Of a DNA stretch of 64,000 nucleotides, positions 44,157 through 52,507 are shown piece by piece. This DNA is from DATFWC01 sp045801465. GTDB lineage: Bacteria > Pseudomonadota > Alphaproteobacteria > Rhizobiales > Xanthobacteraceae. Below the pieces are notes generated by a model. That model was given only the letters and a program-made list of their open reading frames with translations, was not told the origin of the DNA and searched no databases. Each line of letters opens with the position of its first letter. The stretch's first letter is position 1. The position numbers were made by a program, and so were the translations under genes. Location of the stretch: positions 8,433 through 72,432 of the forward strand of contig JBJMSU010000172.1 in the NCBI GenBank assembly GCA_045801465.1, read 5' to 3'.

Positions 44157-44312
44157 CTAGAGCAGCCTGAAATGCAGGAGCGCCGTACGGGCGAAGTGCT
44201 CGGCGGCGGCGGTCTTCGCGCCGGCCAAAAACACGTGATCGATGGCGACCAGCATCATCAGCCCAAGCACCAGATAGCGGATGAAGGTCACCAGCAGCTC
44301 AAGGACGCCCAT
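44157..44312 (-). CDS. Small single-helix membrane protein (51 aa)
   Basis: From an ATG at 44312 the protein starts MGVLELLVTFIRYLVLGLMM, continues with LVAIDHVFLAG, and ends in a hydrophilic tail with several His and Arg residues. The hydrophobic segment is a good membrane helix. I do not recognise a named family. The surrounding 43945-44156 and 44313-44506 stretches have no other gene that I can support. Confidence 0.4.
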   Translation of the reverse strand: MGVLELLVTFIRYLVLGLMMLVAIDHVFLAGAKTAAAEHFARTALLHFRLL

Positions 44313-44509
44313 CGCCGTCTCACGATAGAAAGACCCTGGTAGTTTGGTACGCGGGTGCCCGCGCCGGTTCAACTGTCTCGCGCAATATCGTTAACGCATG
44401 GTGAAGGCGGGTGTCGAGAACGGTTGCCCTCCGCGCAGAAGCGCCGGCCGATGCTCGGTTCATCAGGAGACGGCGTTCCGGGATGGAATGCGACGACGTC
44501 GAAGATTGG

Positions 44510-44581
44510 AGCGGGCGATGGGAATCGAACCCACGACATACAGCTTGGGAAGCTGTCGTTCTACCACTGAACTACGCCCGC
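44510..44581 (-). tRNA. tRNA-Gly (anticodon CCC)
   Basis: On the minus strand the 7-bp acceptor stem GCGGGCG/CGCCCGC, the TTCGATT T-loop and the anticodon stem-loop ACAGC-TTCCCAA-GCTGT are clear, giving anticodon CCC (glycine, codon GGG). The discriminator is T, as usual for tRNA-Gly, and CCA is encoded at 44507-44509. No duplicated 3' end or integrase was seen nearby, so no attachment site is called. Confidence 0.92.
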
Positions 44582-44873
44582 AGCTCGCGCCAGGATAGCG
44601 AACCCGGCGGCGCGGCGGCAAGCCGCAACCAATGCGCAGGCGCCAGCATCCGTGCGAAACGGGTCGTCGCGGCGCGCGCCGCTCGCCCACACCGAGCTGC
44701 GGCGCAGCGCGCCGCATCACGCGAAGGGCCACCGTTGCGCCCAGGACACAATTGATTTGGAAAAGCGCGGCGTCCGCCGGAAGGACGTTGCGGCCGAAGG
44801 TTTCAGGGGGAACGAATCCCCCACCGGAGCGTTGACGCACGCTGCGGGGGCGGCATGTTGCGCGAGGGATGGC

Positions 44874-45146
44874 GTGAGTAGCCCAGTCGAGTTACGCAGT
44901 TATGCGGTGGACTGCGCGAGATTGGCGCGGTCTGCATCGGACCCCCATGACAAGGCCCGGCTTTTAAACATGGCGCGCGCATGGACGGAGCTTGCCGACT
45001 GCGTCGAGAAGATCGGCCTGGCCGGCACCACTGCCGCCAACAGCGCGCCGCAACCCGATGTCCCGCTCCCTGGCGCGCCCGCGCCCGAGCTGCCGATTGT
45101 GGAGAACGGCGAATCCGCGCCGCTAAGCCCGCCGGCCAGCGCTTAA
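44874..45146 (+). CDS. Conserved hypothetical 90-aa protein
   Basis: The GTG at 44874 has GAGGG five bases upstream. The protein reads ELRSYAVDCARLARSASDP, HDKARLLNMARAWTELADCVEK and then a Pro-rich tail. The 'YA..C..LA..A.DP..KA.LL.MA.AW..LA' pattern recurs in many small hypothetical proteins of Bradyrhizobium and relatives. The function is unknown. It converges on the dCTP deaminase gene. Confidence 0.6.
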   Translation: MSSPVELRSYAVDCARLARSASDPHDKARLLNMARAWTELADCVEKIGLAGTTAANSAPQPDVPLPGAPAPELPIVENGESAPLSPPASA

Positions 45147-45160
45147 ACGTACAAGCGGCC

Positions 45161-46267
45161 TTACGCCCGGAAGTGCTTCGACAATTTCAGGCCCTGCGCC
45201 TGATAGTTGGAGCCTATCGACTGCCCGTAGAGGGCATCGGGGCGCGCCAGCAGGCGCTCGTAGACGAGGCGGCCGACGATCTGGCCATGTTCGAGGATGA
45301 ACGGCACCTCGCGCGAGCGCACCTCCAGCACGGCGCGCGCGCCGCGCCCGCCCGCGCCCGCGTAGCCGAAGCCGGGATCGAAGAAGCCTGCGTAGTGCAC
45401 GCGGAACTCGCCGACCAGCGGGTCGAACGGCACCATCTCGGCGGCATGGTCGGGCGGCACCTGCACGGCCTCCTTGGAGGCCAGGATATAGAACTCGTCG
45501 GGGTCGAGGATCAGCGTCGCATCGGCGCGCGCCAGGATCGGATCCCAGAACTCGGCGACCGGATAGCCGCTGCGGCGCTCGACGTCGATGAGGCCGGTGT
45601 GGCGCCGGGCGCGATAGCCGACGAGGGCAAGCGATCCCGTGCTTTTGAGATCGACGCCGACCGAAATCCCGTTGGTGAAATCGGCATCGTCCGCATCCAC
45701 CAGCCGCTCGCGCGCGTGCAGCGCGGCCAGTGCCTGCGCATCGAGCACGCCATCGCCGTGACGGAAGCGGATCTGCGACAGGCGCGCGCCCTCGCGCACC
45801 AGGATCGGGAACGTGCGCGGGCTGATCTCGGCATAGAGCGGTCCGTGATAGCCGGCCTTGATCCGGTCAAAGCCGCGCGTCTCGTCGGCAATGACGCGGG
45901 TGAAGACGTCGAGGCGCCCAGTCGAGCTCTTGGGGTTGGCGGACGCGGCAATGTCCTCGGGCAGCGCCAGGCTCTCGAGCAGCGGCACGATATAGACACA
46001 GCCGGTCTCCAGCACGGCGCCGTCGCCGAGCTCGATCTCGTGCAGCTTCAAGTGGTCGATCCGCTCCGCCACCGTTGCGCCCGGGCCCGGCAGAAAGCTC
46101 GCGCGCACGCGGTAGGCCACCGCGCCGAGCCGCAGGTCGAGGCTGGCCGGCTGGATCTGGTCGGGAACGAATGGCTGCTCGGCGAGGATGGCGCCTGCGC
46201 GGTTGAGCGCCGCGATCATCCGGTCGGGCAGGATGCCCTTCTCGTGGGCGGAAAAGGAGAGCGGCAC
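45161..46267 (-). CDS. dcd: 2'-deoxycytidine 5'-triphosphate deaminase (alphaproteobacterial double-length type)
   Basis: The enzyme converts dCTP to dUTP for thymidylate synthesis. The 368-residue protein has two trimer-like halves: PASLDLRLG in the first, ANPKSSTGRLDVFTRVIADE with the substrate-binding SSTGR motif, and AGFFDPGFGYAGAGG in the second. That layout matches the ~370-residue deaminases of alphaproteobacteria rather than the ~190-residue classic Dcd. The start is GTG. Confidence 0.88.
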   Translation of the reverse strand: MPLSFSAHEKGILPDRMIAALNRAGAILAEQPFVPDQIQPASLDLRLGAVAYRVRASFLPGPGATVAERIDHLKLHEIELGDGAVLETGCVYIVPLLESLALPEDIAASANPKSSTGRLDVFTRVIADETRGFDRIKAGYHGPLYAEISPRTFPILVREGARLSQIRFRHGDGVLDAQALAALHARERLVDADDADFTNGISVGVDLKSTGSLALVGYRARRHTGLIDVERRSGYPVAEFWDPILARADATLILDPDEFYILASKEAVQVPPDHAAEMVPFDPLVGEFRVHYAGFFDPGFGYAGAGGRGARAVLEVRSREVPFILEHGQIVGRLVYERLLARPDALYGQSIGSNYQAQGLKLSKHFRA

Positions 46268-46352
46268 GGCGGCCCCCGGATTGGACGTTCTCCGCGCTCT
46301 ATCCGATGTAAGTCTTGACGAAAAGGCGGCGCGTCCGTAAGAGCTTGATTAT

Positions 46353-46407
46353 CCCGTGGTGATTTGAGCCGGCCGGCTTGCAGCCACGTAAAACAACTCG
46401 CTAAAAG
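46353..46407 (+). promoter_or_regulatory. SAM-II riboswitch (metA motif) upstream of metZ
   Basis: The 55-nt segment carries the SAM-II signature: CGTGG (46355-46359) pairs with CCACG (46384-46388), with GTGATTTGAG in the loop, GGCTTGCAG before the second arm, and CTCGCTAAAA closing the pseudoknot with GAG. SAM binding should lower expression of metZ. The class is mostly alphaproteobacterial. A terminator hairpin follows at 46426-46457. Confidence 0.92.
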
Positions 46408-46425
46408 GCCGGGGACGCGAGGCGA

Positions 46426-46457
46426 CCCGGCGGAGAACTATCCGGCCGGGTTTTTTT
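46426..46457 (+). terminator. Rho-independent terminator between SAM-II riboswitch and metZ
   Basis: CCCGG and CCGGG flank a loop and are followed by seven Ts. The upstream GGCCGGGG (46407-46414) could pair with CCCGGC of the 5' arm as an anti-terminator. The layout indicates transcription attenuation. Confidence 0.75.
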
Positions 46458-46477
46458 GTTGCCCAAAGGAGGGCCTC

Positions 46478-47668
46478 ATGGACGCGTCCACCGAACGCCG
46501 ATACCGACCGGAAACCCGCCTCATCCACGCCGGCACCTTGCGCTCGCAGTTCGGCGAGACCTCGGAGGCGATGTTCCTGACCCAGGGCTTCGTCTACGAC
46601 AGCGCCGAGCAATGCGCCGCGCGCTTCACCGGGAGCGAGCCGGGCTATCTCTACTCCCGCTTCTCCAATCCGACCGTGGCGATGTTCGAAAACCGCATGG
46701 CCGCGCTCGAGGGGGCGGAAGCCGGCCGGGCGACCGCGAGCGGTATGGCGGCGGTCACCGCCGCCCTCATGGGGCAGCTCAAGGCGGGCGACCACGTCAT
46801 TGCCGCCAAGGCGCTGTTCGGGTCGTGCCGCTACGTGGTCGAGGATTTCTTGCCGCGCTTCGGTGTCCCGTCCACGCTGGTCGACGGCACCGACCTCGAC
46901 CAGTGGCGCAACGCGGTACGGCCCAACACGCGCACTTTCTTCCTCGAGAGCCCGACCAACCCGACGCTGGAGGTCATCGACATCGCGGCAGTCGCGGAAA
47001 TCGCCCACGCGGCGGGGGCGACGCTGGTGGTCGACAACGTCTTCGCCACGCCGCTGTGGCAGAACCCGCTCGCGCTCGGCGCCGACTGCGTGGTCTACTC
47101 GGCCACCAAGCACATCGACGGCCAGGGCCGCTGCCTCGGCGGCATCATCCTGGCGTCGAAGAAATTCATCGACGATCATATCCACCAGTTGCTGCGGCAA
47201 ACGGGCCCGTGCATGTCGCCGTTCAACGCCTGGGTCCTGCTCAAGGGGCTGGAGACGCTCGCCGTGCGGGTGCGCCGCCAGACCGACACGGCGGCGACCG
47301 TCTCCGTCGCCCTGGTCGATCATCCCAAGATTTCCCGCATGATCTATCCCGGCCGGCCCGACCACCCGCAGGCCGCGATCATCGCCAAGCAGATGCGCGC
47401 CGGCTCGACGCTCGTGGCGTTCGAGATCAGGGGCGGCAAGGCCGCCACCTTCCGCTTTCTCAATGCGCTCAAGCTCGTGCGCATCACCAACAATCTCGGC
47501 GATGCCAAGAGCCTCGTCACCCATCCGGCCACCACCACGCACCAGCGCCTGACGCCGGAGGCGCGCGCCGAGCTCGGCATCACCGACGGGCTGGTGCGCT
47601 TCTCGGCCGGGCTCGAACATCCCGACGACGTGGTCGAGGACCTGCTCGCCGCCCTCGATGCGGCGTGA
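46478..47668 (+). CDS. metZ: O-succinylhomoserine sulfhydrylase (MetZ)
   Basis: This PLP enzyme makes homocysteine directly from O-succinylhomoserine and sulfide in methionine synthesis. The 396-residue protein has the Cys/Met-metabolism signature with the PLP lysine at Lys211 in YSATKHIDGQG, LYSRFSNPTV and SPTNPTLEV. The SAM-II riboswitch in front supports the pathway assignment. Start ATG 46478 follows AAAGGAGG. O-acetylhomoserine as the substrate cannot be excluded by sequence. Confidence 0.92.
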   Translation: MDASTERRYRPETRLIHAGTLRSQFGETSEAMFLTQGFVYDSAEQCAARFTGSEPGYLYSRFSNPTVAMFENRMAALEGAEAGRATASGMAAVTAALMGQLKAGDHVIAAKALFGSCRYVVEDFLPRFGVPSTLVDGTDLDQWRNAVRPNTRTFFLESPTNPTLEVIDIAAVAEIAHAAGATLVVDNVFATPLWQNPLALGADCVVYSATKHIDGQGRCLGGIILASKKFIDDHIHQLLRQTGPCMSPFNAWVLLKGLETLAVRVRRQTDTAATVSVALVDHPKISRMIYPGRPDHPQAAIIAKQMRAGSTLVAFEIRGGKAATFRFLNALKLVRITNNLGDAKSLVTHPATTTHQRLTPEARAELGITDGLVRFSAGLEHPDDVVEDLLAALDAA

Positions 47669-47743
47669 GCAGCAATTAATCCCGCTGCGCATTGGCCGCC
47701 GGCCATGCCGCCGCGGTGTTTCAACGCGGGGATCGCGCCAGTT

Positions 47744-48487
47744 TCAATGGCGCCCGCGTGGCGCGGAATGCCCGCGCATACGCGCCGGCGAGTAGGTGGC
47801 TTTCGTTTGTCCCTCGTAGAGCAACGCTTCCGGGCCCCACATGTGTGAGTCGAGCTTTTGATTCACATATTTCGGCATGACCGATTTGTCCGGATCCTTT
47901 CTGTAGACCAGCTCCCAGTCCCCGGGCTTCCAATCCGTGAGACCAGCCTTCTTTGCGCTCTCTTTCGCAATCTTGTTGAACTCGGGTGGCTTGTACTTGT
48001 CCTCGGCCGTGTTCGGCGCACCGAGCACGACAACCAACTTGATGCGGTGGAGAGATCCCGGGTTTTCCTCCGCCAACCGAAGGAGAATCCAATACATGTT
48101 GTAGCCGCCGCCGGAAAATCCATAAAACCCGGTATCCGAGTTGTCCTTGTCGCCCAGAAACTGTTTTATGGCCTCGTTCGCCTGCGGGCTCCTCCGGCTC
48201 TGTGGCTGGCCCGGAACGTTCAGCACGTTTGGTTCATAGCCTCTGCGCTTCGCGTATGTTGTCGCGGCGTCCACGTGCAACGCTCCGTTCGGCCATGCAA
48301 TCGTATTCCCCTGCTCGTCCGGATAGTTCCCTGCCGGGGCAGAATTGCCCCGCAAGATGATCATCTTGCGACCCATCGACGGACTCCGTTGGCGAGCGGT
48401 GGCTCCACGCCTCGTCGTAAGTCGCCGCGACCCGGCGAACGGTTCAAAAAGCACGCGTGGGCCGAGAAACTGCAGTGCCGTCATCAC
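47744..48487 (-). CDS. Hypothetical serine-hydrolase-like protein with GxSxG motif
   Basis: The protein contains FYGFSGGGYNMYWILL, a GFSGG nucleophile elbow, and LGAPNTAEDKYK. The conserved part starts at MGRKMIILRGNSAPAG. There is no signal peptide. Two starts are possible: the ATG at 48487 (247 aa, strong GAGGGGAG site) and the one at 48376 (210 aa, GGAG), where the recognisable part begins. No His/Asp triad could be placed, and no family recognised. GC-rich neighbours are unlike its Lys/Asn-richer composition, which hints at recent acquisition. Confidence 0.6.
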   Translation of the reverse strand: MMTALQFLGPRVLFEPFAGSRRLTTRRGATARQRSPSMGRKMIILRGNSAPAGNYPDEQGNTIAWPNGALHVDAATTYAKRRGYEPNVLNVPGQPQSRRSPQANEAIKQFLGDKDNSDTGFYGFSGGGYNMYWILLRLAEENPGSLHRIKLVVVLGAPNTAEDKYKPPEFNKIAKESAKKAGLTDWKPGDWELVYRKDPDKSVMPKYVNQKLDSHMWGPEALLYEGQTKATYSPARMRGHSAPRGRH

Positions 48488-48604
48488 CGGCTCCCCTCGA
48501 ACAACGGCACGCAGACCCGGGAGCAGGGCGCGCGCGACTAGGACACGGAGTGGGGCATGCTCGGCGCGGCATAAAATTCTATCGCGAGATCAATTGTCAA
48601 TCGG

Positions 48605-48680
48605 TGTAGCGCCGGGATGAGCGCGAAGCGCGAAATCCGGGGAACGGCTGCCCCGCATCTTGCCTAGCTCCATGCCGGGT
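48605..48680. repeat. Divergent copy of the GTAGCCCGGATG-type palindromic repeat
   Basis: The stretch GTAGCGCCGGGATGAGC...GAAATCCGGGG...CCCCGCAT aligns with the reverse complement of the element at 52426-52497. It ends just before the stop of the luciferase-like monooxygenase. It is decayed and no longer folds perfectly. Confidence 0.5.
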
Positions 48681-48685
48681 ATGCG

Positions 48686-49759
48686 TTACGCCGCGCGCCG
48701 CGTATGAGCGCCCTCGAAGGCGGGCGCCACCTCGCGCATGAAGCGGTCCATCTCCTCCTTCACCTGCGCGTGCGGCTTGAGCCCGACATTGAAATAGAGG
48801 ATCACCTCGGAAAAGCCCGCCGCCTCGACCTTCTTCAAGATCTCGGCGATGCGCTGGGCCGAGCCCAGCAGCACCGAGTTCTCGGTCAGGTCCTCGGGTT
48901 TCACCTTGTGCAGCCGGTCGACCATGTCGATGAAGTAACGGTAGCTCGGCGGCGCCGTCTTGGGATCTCCCGGCAGCGCCGGGATCACGCATTCGCGGTA
49001 ATAGCGGATCTGGCGCGCGCGGGCGGCCGCTTCCTGCTCCGGCGTGTCGGCGAAATGGGTGAAATAGCTGCACATCAGCCGGCCGGGCTTGCGGCCGTGC
49101 CGGGCGCAGGTCTCGTGGTAGAGATCGGCGACCTGCTTCAGGCCGCCGAAGCTCATCGCCGCCGCGAAGGGCGCGACGATCAGCCCGCAGCCGAGCCGGG
49201 CCGCAAGCTCGATCGACAGCTTGGAGAACGAGCCCACATAGGTCGGGATCGGCCGCTGCACCGGCTTCGGCGTGATCCTGACGTTGTCGAACGCGTAGTG
49301 CTTGCCGTGATGGGAGATGCGGTCTTCGGCCTCCCACAGCCGGCGCACGAGCTCGAGCCCTTCCTCGAAGATGCCCTGGTTGTCGTCGAAATCGACGCGG
49401 AACGGCTCGTATTCGCGCCGGTCATAGCCGCGGCCGACGGCGAAATCGACGCGCCCGTTGCTGAGCAGATCGATCGTGGCCCACTGCTCGGCAACGCGGA
49501 TGGGATGGTGCAGCGGCAGTACCGTGACGGCGGGGGCCAGCCGGATGTGCTTGGTGCGCGCCGCGATATAGGAGAGCACGAGATCGGGACACGACAGCAC
49601 GCCGAGCGAATTGAAGTGATGCTCGCCGATCCAGGCCGAGTGCAGGCCGATCTGGTCGGCATAGAGCGCCTCGGCCGTGATGTCGGCGACGAACTGGTTC
49701 GCTCCCCGCGGATTGTTCTCATAGTGATTGTCGCTGAGCGTGAAATATCCGAAGTCCAC
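48686..49759 (-). CDS. LLM-class flavin-dependent (luciferase-like) monooxygenase
   Basis: The 357-residue protein begins MDFGYFTLSDNHYENNPRG (GTG start at 49759, AGGGAGGA seven bases upstream) and has AWIGEHHFNSLGVLS, TVLPLHHPIRVAEQWATIDLL (parts: TVLPLHHPIRVAEQ, WATIDLLSNGRVDFAVGRG) and GSFSKLSIELAARLG, typical of bacterial luciferase-like FMN monooxygenases. The substrate is unknown. It is next to the aromatic-type catabolic genes, but on the other strand and beyond a composite repeat. Confidence 0.85.
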   Translation of the reverse strand: MDFGYFTLSDNHYENNPRGANQFVADITAEALYADQIGLHSAWIGEHHFNSLGVLSCPDLVLSYIAARTKHIRLAPAVTVLPLHHPIRVAEQWATIDLLSNGRVDFAVGRGYDRREYEPFRVDFDDNQGIFEEGLELVRRLWEAEDRISHHGKHYAFDNVRITPKPVQRPIPTYVGSFSKLSIELAARLGCGLIVAPFAAAMSFGGLKQVADLYHETCARHGRKPGRLMCSYFTHFADTPEQEAAARARQIRYYRECVIPALPGDPKTAPPSYRYFIDMVDRLHKVKPEDLTENSVLLGSAQRIAEILKKVEAAGFSEVILYFNVGLKPHAQVKEEMDRFMREVAPAFEGAHTRRAA

Positions 49760-49776
49760 GGCTGATCCTCCCTGCG

Positions 49777-49941
49777 CTAGTGCCGCCGATTTGAAGTTCC
49801 TACAGCGCCTGCAAGCTCGTCCAGGAACTTCAAATCGAAAAGCGGCCATAGAATGATAGACTTTGCTGGTGCCCCTTTGCTTCCGAAGTTCATATCAGAG
49901 GGTACGGCCATTTATCACGAACTTCGGAAGCGGGGCACCAG
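49777..49941 (-). repeat. Composite two-hairpin dispersed repeat, copy 2 (inverted)
   Basis: This is the reverse-orientation copy of 28824-28990. Element A (49777-49851) runs CTAGTGCCGCCG to GCGGCCATAG, with TTGAAGTTCC/GGAACTTCAA arms. Element B (49866-49941) runs CTGGTGCCCC to GGGGCACCAG, with CTTCCGAAGTTC and GAACTTCGGAAG arms. The inner spacer is also conserved. It fills much of the gap upstream of the monooxygenase; the remaining 49942-50118 shows no gene. Confidence 0.85.
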
Positions 49942-50118
49942 GCGCCGTTGTCTGCGCCATGGCAATGCAAGGTTAGATGCGAATGCAATTGTTGTAAATG
50001 CAAGAGTCTGTTTTCGCATTGCAGCAAAGACGCGCCAAACCGGCGTCCACGCCTCCCGATTTTGACAGATCGGCGGCGCTTCCGTAAACAACGAAGGCCG
50101 GCTTTTCGCGGGGGCATT

Positions 50119-50625
50119 GTGCGTCGTTCTGACCTGCATTTGAACGATTACCTTCCGTACCTGATCAATCGGGTAGGTTCCGCCTTGGCGACCCGCTTCA
50201 CGCAGGACCGGCTTGCCGCGCACGGGCTGAGCATCGCCATGTGGCGAGTCCTTGCGGTGCTCTCCAACAACGGAGGCCAGCGCCAGATCGATCTCGCCGG
50301 GTTCACCAGCATCGACGCCTCGACCCTGTCGCGTCTGGTGACGCGGCTCGTCCGCATGGGTCTCGTGGCCCGCAGCCGCTCGCGCACGAACAGCCGTGAG
50401 GTCGTCGTCACGCTTAGCGCAAGGGGACGGGCCATCGTCGACCGGCTCATTCCCGCCGCGCTCGACTTGGAGGACGTTTTGAGCGCGGGCGTGGCCAAAA
50501 AGGATCTGGCGGTCGTGAAGCGCTCGTTGCGCAAGATGTACGCGAATATGAGCCGGCCGCGTGACGTTCGCCGAGGGTCGTGGCGGACAGTCAACGATCA
50601 TGCCAAGCTGGTCGTCGAACGATAG
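50119..50625 (+). CDS. MarR-family transcriptional regulator
   Basis: The protein (168 aa from GTG 50119, with GGGGG five bases before) has the winged-helix fold: YLINRVGSALATRFTQDRL, LSIAMWRVLAVLSNNG, IDASTLSRLVTRLVRMGLVA as recognition helix, and VVVTLSARGRA wing. It lies 31 bases before the UbiD-type gene on the same strand, so it probably controls the catabolic genes. A longer start is possible but its first 57 residues are not MarR-like. Confidence 0.85.
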   Translation: MRRSDLHLNDYLPYLINRVGSALATRFTQDRLAAHGLSIAMWRVLAVLSNNGGQRQIDLAGFTSIDASTLSRLVTRLVRMGLVARSRSRTNSREVVVTLSARGRAIVDRLIPAALDLEDVLSAGVAKKDLAVVKRSLRKMYANMSRPRDVRRGSWRTVNDHAKLVVER

Positions 50626-50656
50626 TCTTACGAGCGTATGCCTGGGAGAAACCGTC

Positions 50657-52225
50657 ATGGAGATGAGCGTAAAGGTGGGCGCCGCCGAGGGTGAAGCGAC
50701 GCAACGGCTCGCACCGACCGAGGCAAGGCCGCAGAGCCCGAACAGCAGCGATCTCGACGCCTGGCTCGAGAAGGTCGAGGCGATGGGCGAGCTCAAGCGC
50801 ATCACGGCGGAGGTCGATCCCGACCTCGAAGCCGCCACGATCACCTACCTGGTGGGAAGCCAGAAAAGCCCGGCACTCTTGTTCGAGAACATCAAGGGAC
50901 ATCCCGGCCACCGCGCGCTCTACAACATGATCGGGTGCAATCTTTCGCGCTTCTGCCTGATGATCGGCGAGAACCCGGTGGATCATCCGCTTAAGGCGGT
51001 GCAGATCCTGCAGCAGAAGCTCGGGCGCAAGATGGCACCCAAGGAGGTGCCGCCGGCGACCGCCATCTGCAACCAGAATGTCGTGACCGGCGACGCCATC
51101 GACATCCGCAAGTTTCCCGCCCAGCGCATGTGGCCGCTCGACGGCGGCCGTTATCTCGGCACCGGCGACGCCGTGGTGACCAAGGACCCGGACAGCGGCC
51201 GCATCAACGTCGGCACCTACCGCATGATGATCAAGGGACCGCGCGAGGTGGGCGTCTACACCTCGCCGGGCAAGGACGCGACCATCGACCGCGAGAAATG
51301 GTGGAAGATGGGCAAGCCGATGCCGATCGCGGCCTGCTACGGCATCGATCCGCTGTTGTTCCTGGTCGCCGCCACCAGCCTGCCGAAGACCGAGAGCGAG
51401 TACGAATATTATTCCGGCATCAACGGCGCGCCGATCGAGCTGTTCACCGGCGATGTCACCGGGCTGCCGCTGCCGGCGCGCGCCGAGATCGTCCTCGAAG
51501 GACACCTTTATCCGGACGAGACGTTCGCCGAAGGACCGTTCGGCGAGTTCACCGGCTATTACGGGCGGCCGAGCGGCGCGACGCCATTCATGCGGGTGGA
51601 AAAGGTACGCTTCCGCGACAATCCCACCTTGACCTGCGCGCTGATGGCGGACGGGGCCGCCAACGAGGCCGGGCTGTTCTGGGCAGCCTTGCGCTCGGCC
51701 GGCATCTGGGCCGACCTGCAGAAGCTCGGCGTGCCGGGCATCAAGGGCGTGTGGTCCATTCCGGAAGCCGCCGGGTGGGGCATCACGGTCGTGTCGATCA
51801 AGCAGATGTATGCCGGCCACGCGCCGCAGGTGATGGCGCTCGCCGCCCAGTGCACCGCCGGCGCATACTTCGGCAAGTACGTGATCGTGGTCGACGACGA
51901 CGTCGATCCCACCAACGTCCACCAGGTCCTGTGGGCGATGGCGACGCGCTCGCGTCCGGCGCATTCCATCGACATCCTGCGCGAGACCTGGAGCACCTAT
52001 CTCGACCCGAGCCAGAACCCGCCGGAGATCCGCCCATGGGGCTCCAAGGCGCTGATCAACGCCTGCATGGAATACAAGTTCATCAACAGCTTCTCCAAGC
52101 GCACGAAGCTGTCGAAGAGCGCCTATGACACCGTGGTGCAGCGCTGGCAGGAGCTCGGATTTACCGGCAACCCGCCGCCCATCTCGGTGTTCGAGGAAGA
52201 CAAGTTCCCGGATACGATTGGATAA
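50657..52225 (+). CDS. UbiD-family prFMN-dependent decarboxylase
   Basis: The 522-residue protein matches UbiD decarboxylases that use prenylated FMN: WLEKVEAMGELKRI, DGGRYLGTGDAVVTKDPDSG, GPFGEFTGYYGRPS and DDDVDPTNVHQVLWAMATR. Such enzymes decarboxylate or carboxylate aromatic acids. The exact substrate cannot be read. The ATG at 50657 follows GGGAGA. A matching UbiX prenyltransferase is not in the window. Its MarR-type neighbour suggests induction by an aromatic compound. Confidence 0.88.
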   Translation: MEMSVKVGAAEGEATQRLAPTEARPQSPNSSDLDAWLEKVEAMGELKRITAEVDPDLEAATITYLVGSQKSPALLFENIKGHPGHRALYNMIGCNLSRFCLMIGENPVDHPLKAVQILQQKLGRKMAPKEVPPATAICNQNVVTGDAIDIRKFPAQRMWPLDGGRYLGTGDAVVTKDPDSGRINVGTYRMMIKGPREVGVYTSPGKDATIDREKWWKMGKPMPIAACYGIDPLLFLVAATSLPKTESEYEYYSGINGAPIELFTGDVTGLPLPARAEIVLEGHLYPDETFAEGPFGEFTGYYGRPSGATPFMRVEKVRFRDNPTLTCALMADGAANEAGLFWAALRSAGIWADLQKLGVPGIKGVWSIPEAAGWGITVVSIKQMYAGHAPQVMALAAQCTAGAYFGKYVIVVDDDVDPTNVHQVLWAMATRSRPAHSIDILRETWSTYLDPSQNPPEIRPWGSKALINACMEYKFINSFSKRTKLSKSAYDTVVQRWQELGFTGNPPPISVFEEDKFPDTIG

Positions 52226-52252
52226 AGCCGGCAGAGAAATCGCGGCCCTTCT

Positions 52253-52380
52253 TCCTCGTCCTGAGGAGCGCCCAAAGGGCGAGCGATCGCCACAGCGATC
52301 GCGAGGGGCGTCTCGAAGGATGAGGCCCGGGCCGCCCCATCCTTCGAGACGGGCGCTGCGCACCCTCCTCAGGATGAGGG
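52253..52380. repeat. Palindromic repeat of the CATCCTTCGAGACG family
   Basis: The element has outer arms CCTCGTCCTGAGGAGCGCCC and GGGCGC...CTCAGGATGAGG, with inner arms CGTCTCGAAGGATGAGG and CATCCTTCGAGACG. Repeats of this kind are scattered in Bradyrhizobium and Rhodopseudomonas genomes. It lies between the ends of convergent ubiD-type and dctM genes. Confidence 0.75.
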
Positions 52381-52425
52381 CGGAAGCAGCGCCTTCGCCA
52401 AATCACACCGCCACAGGTTGAGCAC

Positions 52426-52497
52426 GTAGCCCGCGTGGAGCGAAGCGCAATGCGGGAACGGCCGCTCCCGGATTTCGCTTCGCTTCATCCGGGCTAC
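52426..52497. repeat. Palindromic repeat of the GTAGCCCG...CGGGCTAC family
   Basis: A 72-bp imperfect palindrome runs from GTAGCCCG to CGGGCTAC, with the loop near AACGGCCGCT. It ends 11 bases before the dctM stop codon, and a decayed copy is at 48605-48680. Confidence 0.75.
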
Positions 52498-52507
52498 TAT
52501 CGCCGCT

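Noticed and set aside
44507..44581. A phage or island attachment site at tRNA-Gly
   Set aside because: No integrase gene is nearby and the 3' end of the tRNA is not repeated elsewhere in the window as far as I can see.
47669..47743. Terminator after metZ
   Set aside because: GCAGC/GCTGC can pair but there is no T-run and the stem is weak.
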